Part shown: one piece after another, positions 60,705 through 64,000 of the stretch | Numbering within the stretch: position 1 is the first letter of the stretch | Layout: every line of letters starts with the position of its first letter | Notes under the pieces: generated by a model | What the model saw: the letters and a program-made list of their open reading frames with translations, nothing else | What the model was told of the DNA's origin: nothing | Databases searched by the model: none | NCBI RefSeq assembly: GCF_009806555.1 | Contig: NZ_VUOK01000003.1 | Location: 496,001 to 560,000 of the forward strand | Source: Methylobacterium sp. 2A | Lineage (GTDB): Bacteria; Pseudomonadota; Alphaproteobacteria; Rhizobiales; Beijerinckiaceae | DNA: 64,000 bases | Reading direction: 5' to 3' | Position numbers and translations under genes: made by a program

Positions 60705-62614
60705 CGGGGCGCCCCGGTTTTGGCCGCGAGCGCCTTGTCGTACCACCACGTCGTCGGGAAGCCGGAGCTGGCGTAGAGCGGCAGGATCGCCGGATGGCCG
60801 AAGCGGTTCCAGCGCAGGGTCCGCTGCTCGCTGGAGGACCATTGCGGCACGACGTAATCGTGGGCGAGCAGCACCCGGTCGAGCGCCCGGGTCGCTGCGA
60901 TCACGGTGGGCCGGTCTTTCGCAAAGATCACCTTCTCGATCAGCGCGTCGATGCCGGGATCCTTGATGCCGATCAGGTTGCGCGAGCCGGGACTGTCGGC
61001 CGCCTTCGAGCCCCAGTACTCGCGCTGCTCGTTGCCCGGGGAGAGCGACTCGCCCCAGTTCGTCGTGGTGATGTCGAAGTCGAAGTTGCGAATCCGGTTC
61101 TGATACTGCGCCGGGTCGATCACCCGCAGGGTGGTGTCGATCCCGATCAGCTTCAGCTGCGCCTGGAACGGCAGGATCACCCGCTCGAAGACGTTCTGGG
61201 ATTCCAGGAACTCCGCGGTCAGCGGCTCGCCGGTCGCCTTGTTGACCATCTTGCCGCCGCGCAGCTCGTAGCCCGCCTCGCGCAGCAGGCCGACCGCCTC
61301 GCGCAGGTTCTTGCGCACCGCCTCGGGGCTGTCGTTCACCGGGTTGGTGTAGGGCGTGGTGAAGACGGAAGCCGGGATCTTGTCCTTCACGCTCTCGAGG
61401 ATCGCCTTCTCGTCCCCCTCCGGCAGGCCCGAGGAGGCCAGCTCCGAGCCGAAGAAGTAGGAGTTGATCCGTTTGTAGAGCCCGTAGAACAGGGCCTTGT
61501 TCATCTCCTCGTAATTCATCGCGAGGTTGAAGGCCCGGCGCACGCGCGGATCCTTGAACTTGTCCCTGCGGGTATTGAACGCGAAGGCCTGCATGGTGCC
61601 CATGCCGCGGTCGGGGAAGGCCTCCTTGATCAGGCGGCCCTCCTTCACGGCCGGGAAATCGTCGTAGGCGGTCGCCCAGTTCCGGGCGATGTTCTCGGCG
61701 CGGAAATCGTAGAGATCGCCCTTCAGCGCCTCGACCAGCACGGTGCCGTCGCGAAAATACTCGTAGCGCTCGGTGTCGAAGTTGTACTGCCCGGCATTCA
61801 CCGGCAGGTCCTTGCCCCAGTAGTCGGGCACGCGCTCGTAGGTGGCGCTGCGGCCGGGATCGAACTTCGCCAGCCGGTAGGGGCCTGAGCCGAGCGGCGG
61901 CTCGAGGGTGGTCTCGGTCGGGTTGCGCGGCTTGCCGTTGGCGTCCTTGGCCATCCACCAGTGCTTGGGCAGGATGCGCAACTGTCCGATCACCTGCGGC
62001 AACTCGCGGTTGCCCTTCTCCGAGAAGGTGAAGGTCACCTCGTGCGGCCCGGTCGCCTCGGCCTTGGCGACGGTGTGGTAGTAGGCGGCGTAGAACGGGC
62101 TGTTGGCCTTCAGGATGTCGAACGACCAGACCACGTCCTCGGGCGTGATCGGCTGGCCGTCGTGCCAGCGGGCGTTCGTGCGCAGGCGGTAGGAGACCGA
62201 GCCGAGATCGGGGGCGACCCGCACCGCCTCGGCGATCAGGCCGTAGGAGGTGAACGGCTCATCGGACGACTGGGTCATCAGCGGATCGTAGATCTGCTGG
62301 ATGCCGTTCTCGAGGTCGCCCTTCAGGCCGGACACGATGATGTTGAAATTGTCGAACCCGCCCTGGGCGCCGAGGCGCACGAGGCCGCCCTTGGGCGCGG
62401 CGGGGTCCGCGTAGTCGAAATGCTTGAAGTCGGGGCCGTATTTCGGCTGGCCCATCAGCGTGAGCGCGTGGACCCACTGGCCGGTGGCGGCGGGCATCGA
62501 CGGCGGATCGGACGGCATCGCGGCCGGTTCCTGCGCGTGGGCCGGGGTGAGATGCAGGCAGGCGAGGAGGAGTGTCGCGGCGAGGAGGCGTCCGGTCACG
62601 GTCTGCGCTGTCAC
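60701..62614 (-). CDS. yejA: Extracellular solute-binding protein, YejA-like, copy 1
   Basis: A 637-residue exported binding protein of family 5 (peptides). The signal peptide ends near residue 28 (THAHAQ type, ..PAHAQ). ALTLMGQPKYGPDFKHFDYADPAAPKGGLVRLG is a YejA hallmark, then WHDGQPITPEDVVWSF, and LEPPLGSGPYRL..VPDYWGKDLPVNAGQYNFD. It delivers oligopeptides to the YejB-containing permease downstream. First gene of the three-gene unit yejA, second binding protein, yejB. Confidence 0.9.
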   Translation of the reverse strand: MTAQTVTGRLLAATLLLACLHLTPAHAQEPAAMPSDPPSMPAATGQWVHALTLMGQPKYGPDFKHFDYADPAAPKGGLVRLGAQGGFDNFNIIVSGLKGDLENGIQQIYDPLMTQSSDEPFTSYGLIAEAVRVAPDLGSVSYRLRTNARWHDGQPITPEDVVWSFDILKANSPFYAAYYHTVAKAEATGPHEVTFTFSEKGNRELPQVIGQLRILPKHWWMAKDANGKPRNPTETTLEPPLGSGPYRLAKFDPGRSATYERVPDYWGKDLPVNAGQYNFDTERYEYFRDGTVLVEALKGDLYDFRAENIARNWATAYDDFPAVKEGRLIKEAFPDRGMGTMQAFAFNTRRDKFKDPRVRRAFNLAMNYEEMNKALFYGLYKRINSYFFGSELASSGLPEGDEKAILESVKDKIPASVFTTPYTNPVNDSPEAVRKNLREAVGLLREAGYELRGGKMVNKATGEPLTAEFLESQNVFERVILPFQAQLKLIGIDTTLRVIDPAQYQNRIRNFDFDITTTNWGESLSPGNEQREYWGSKAADSPGSRNLIGIKDPGIDALIEKVIFAKDRPTVIAATRALDRVLLAHDYVVPQWSSSEQRTLRWNRFGHPAILPLYASSGFPTTWWYDKALAAKTGAPR

Positions 62615-62727
62615 GGGCAGGCTGTCTCCGTTGTGGGGACCCGCGTGGGGCGCGGGCGTTCGCTGAGGCTCATAGGCCGGGCGTGCCCCGGGCGTCGAGC
62701 GCGCTTCCGCACGGGGCTGCGCAGAGA

Positions 62728-62755
62728 TTCCCTCCCCCCTTTGCGGGGGAGGGAA
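62728..62755. repeat. Palindrome (family P core)
   Basis: TTCCCTCCCCC and GGGGGAGGGAA separated by six bases, in the gap between the window-edge gene (stop near 62774) and yejA. It may terminate transcription of the upstream gene. Confidence 0.65.
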
Positions 62756-62773
62756 GCGCGCGCATAAAACGTC

Positions 62774-64000
62774 TCACGCGGCCCGGCCCCGTCTTCCCTC
62801 CACCAGCCACATGGCGAGTAGGGCAGCCGCCAGGGCCGCGAGCGCCGCGAGGCCCAGCGCCAGCGGATACACCTCGACCCCGCGGATATTGGCGCTGTCG
62901 CTCGGCCGGAAGCCGATCCAGTCCGCGCCGGCGAGGCGCCCGCCGCGCACCACTGCGAGCCGGGGCACGTCGACGGCGCCCCCGGATCCGGCGACCCGGC
63001 GAACCGAGCCCCCCGAGCCCTCGGCCACCGCCTTCAGCCGCTCGGTATCGCTGAACACGTCGGCGAGCTCGCGTGGGTTGGCCGGGCCGACGCTCACGAA
63101 GGCCACGAGGTTGCCGGAGCGCAGCGTGTGCAGCCCGAGGCTCTCGGCGTCGAAGGTCGCGGTGAAGAGGCCCGGTTCCTTGGGCTTGAGCGTGAGCGTC
63201 GTCACCTTGCCGGTCGGCCCGGTGACGGTGACCGGCTCGGCCTGATCCGCCATGGTCTGGCGCTCGACCCGGATCTCCCGGCCGTGTCCGGTGGTCTGGG
63301 CGCGCAGGGCCTCCTCTTCGAGGGCCGGTTCCTTCATCAGCCAGTGGCCGAGGCGGCGCAGCAGGTCGAGATAGGGGCCGCCCTCCTGGTAGCCCCGGGC
63401 CCAGAGCCAGGCATGGTCCGACAGGAGCAGGGCGACGCGGCCCTTGTCCTCCCGGGAGAGGGCGAGCAGCGGCAGGCCGTCGGCCCCCGACAGGATCGGC
63501 TGGATTCCGGCGCGGGTCCGGGCCTCGACGATGCGCAGCCAGTCGCCCCAGGCGGGCGGGTTCGCGTCCGAGCCCGGCAGGTCGCGGGTCACCGGATGGC
63601 GCTGGCCGATCTGGGTCGGCGTCGCCTTGTAGGGTTTTTCCACCACCCGCCCGTCGGGATCGCCCGGCAGGATGCCCGCGAGCCGGGTGCGCGCGAGGCT
63701 CGCCGGGCCGGCAAATTCGGGTCCCGCGGCGATCAGCAGGGCGCCGCCCTCGCGGACATAGCGGACGATGTTGTCGAAATAGGCCTGCGGCAGCACGCTC
63801 TGGTTGGCGTAGCGGTCGAAGATGATCAGGTCGAAATCCTTGATCTTCTGGACGAACAGCTCGCGCGTCGGGAAGGCGATCAGGGAGAGTTCGGAGATCG
63901 GCGTGCCGTCCTGCTTCTCGGGCGGGCGCAGGATGGTGAAGTGGACGAGATCGACGTTGGCGTCGGACTTCAGCAGGTTGCGCCACGTCCGCTCGCCCTG
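62774..64000 (-). CDS. Large membrane protein, C-terminal part (runs off right edge)
   Basis: The last 408 residues of a gene whose start is outside the window. The visible part opens QGERTWRNLLKSDANVDLVHF, continues with a class I glutamine amidotransferase-like fold (DFDLIIFDRYANQSVLPQAYFDNIVRYVREGGALLIAAGPEF), an immunoglobulin-like beta region (about 200-330), and one transmembrane helix near the C-terminus (VYPLALGLAALAALAAALLAMWLVEG). This is the layout of the large 'glutamine amidotransferase'/DUF4159-related membrane proteins that sit with MoxR and DUF58 genes in Rhizobiales. Role unknown. Confidence 0.75.
   Translation of the reverse strand, partial: QGERTWRNLLKSDANVDLVHFTILRPPEKQDGTPISELSLIAFPTRELFVQKIKDFDLIIFDRYANQSVLPQAYFDNIVRYVREGGALLIAAGPEFAGPASLARTRLAGILPGDPDGRVVEKPYKATPTQIGQRHPVTRDLPGSDANPPAWGDWLRIVEARTRAGIQPILSGADGLPLLALSREDKGRVALLLSDHAWLWARGYQEGGPYLDLLRRLGHWLMKEPALEEEALRAQTTGHGREIRVERQTMADQAEPVTVTGPTGKVTTLTLKPKEPGLFTATFDAESLGLHTLRSGNLVAFVSVGPANPRELADVFSDTERLKAVAEGSGGSVRRVAGSGGAVDVPRLAVVRGGRLAGADWIGFRPSDSANIRGVEVYPLALGLAALAALAAALLAMWLVEGRRGRAA

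Noticed and set aside
58851..61958. A 1035-codon frame on the minus strand joining the second binding protein to upstream sequence
   Set aside because: The N-terminal 410 codons are a shadow of the first binding-protein gene in another frame; the real protein starts at about 60704.
1..64000. Phage-defence, secondary-metabolite or other large undescribed multi-gene system
   Set aside because: Apart from the brnT-brnA remnant and the three-gene deacetylase operon, genes are recognisable housekeeping or transport genes in short units; no cluster of unknown genes with shared features was seen.

Overview
The window is GC-rich (roughly 70 %) chromosomal DNA of a methylotrophic alphaproteobacterium, almost certainly Methylobacterium/Methylorubrum. 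The diagnostic block is 28976-39620, which holds serine-cycle genes in the order known from that genus: serine-glyoxylate aminotransferase, hydroxypyruvate reductase, NADP methylene-tetrahydrofolate/methanopterin dehydrogenase (mtdA), methenyl-H4F cyclohydrolase (fchA), malate thiokinase subunits (mtkA, mtkB), PEP carboxylase and malyl-CoA lyase. Together they reduce or interconvert C1 units on folate, pass them into serine and hydroxypyruvate, fix CO2 with PEP carboxylase, and activate and cleave malate to acetyl-CoA plus glyoxylate. No rRNA, tRNA, CRISPR array or intact transposase was seen.

Layout. 1-9600: the start of a c-type cytochrome running off the left edge, two paralogous exported transglutaminase-like peptidases, small hypotheticals, cysE, an HTH/shikimate-kinase fusion regulator, a lytic transglycosylase, and a HAD phosphatase/gluconokinase pair. 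Two nearly identical 236-bp MITE-like elements lie here. 9700-20700: an Flp pilin, an OPX polysaccharide export lipoprotein, two orphan periplasmic binding proteins, a GNAT, beta-carbonic anhydrase behind a metZ-type gene, a small phosphatase, NDH-2, maleylacetoacetate isomerase and MoaB. 20700-22380: an AT-richer patch with one glycosyltransferase and IS-like inverted repeats, apparently acquired. 22390-28470: APC permease, a perfect parS site, a radical SAM protein, RNase HII, a glycosyltransferase and an LpxH-like phosphoesterase. 28976-39650: serine-cycle cluster.

39880-49250: a PIG-L deacetylase/methyltransferase/glycosyltransferase operon, META-domain protein, gamma-carbonic-anhydrase-like protein, pyrophosphatase, a brnT-brnA locus in which the toxin gene is broken and the antitoxin intact, pheA and kdsB. 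49575-57330: membrane-anchored cytochrome c, Bcr/CflA transporter, small exported protein, GNAT, a MarR/monooxygenase pair with a palindromic operator, an MFS/AraC divergent pair and an FAD/NAD(P)-binding protein. 57525-62614: a yej-type peptide transporter with two tandem substrate-binding proteins and one permease, but no yejE/yejF downstream. 62774-64000: C-terminal part of a large membrane protein running off the right edge.

The intergenic DNA is rich in dispersed palindromes of at least four families. They sit in three of the junctions of the serine-cycle cluster and, in one case, form the 3' end of a coding sequence (rnhB). I found no phage-defence or otherwise wholly novel multi-gene system. 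The best leads are the MITE family, the decayed toxin with a retained antitoxin, the isolated parS, the palindrome-punctuated serine-cycle cluster, and the deacetylase/methyltransferase/glycosyltransferase operon.
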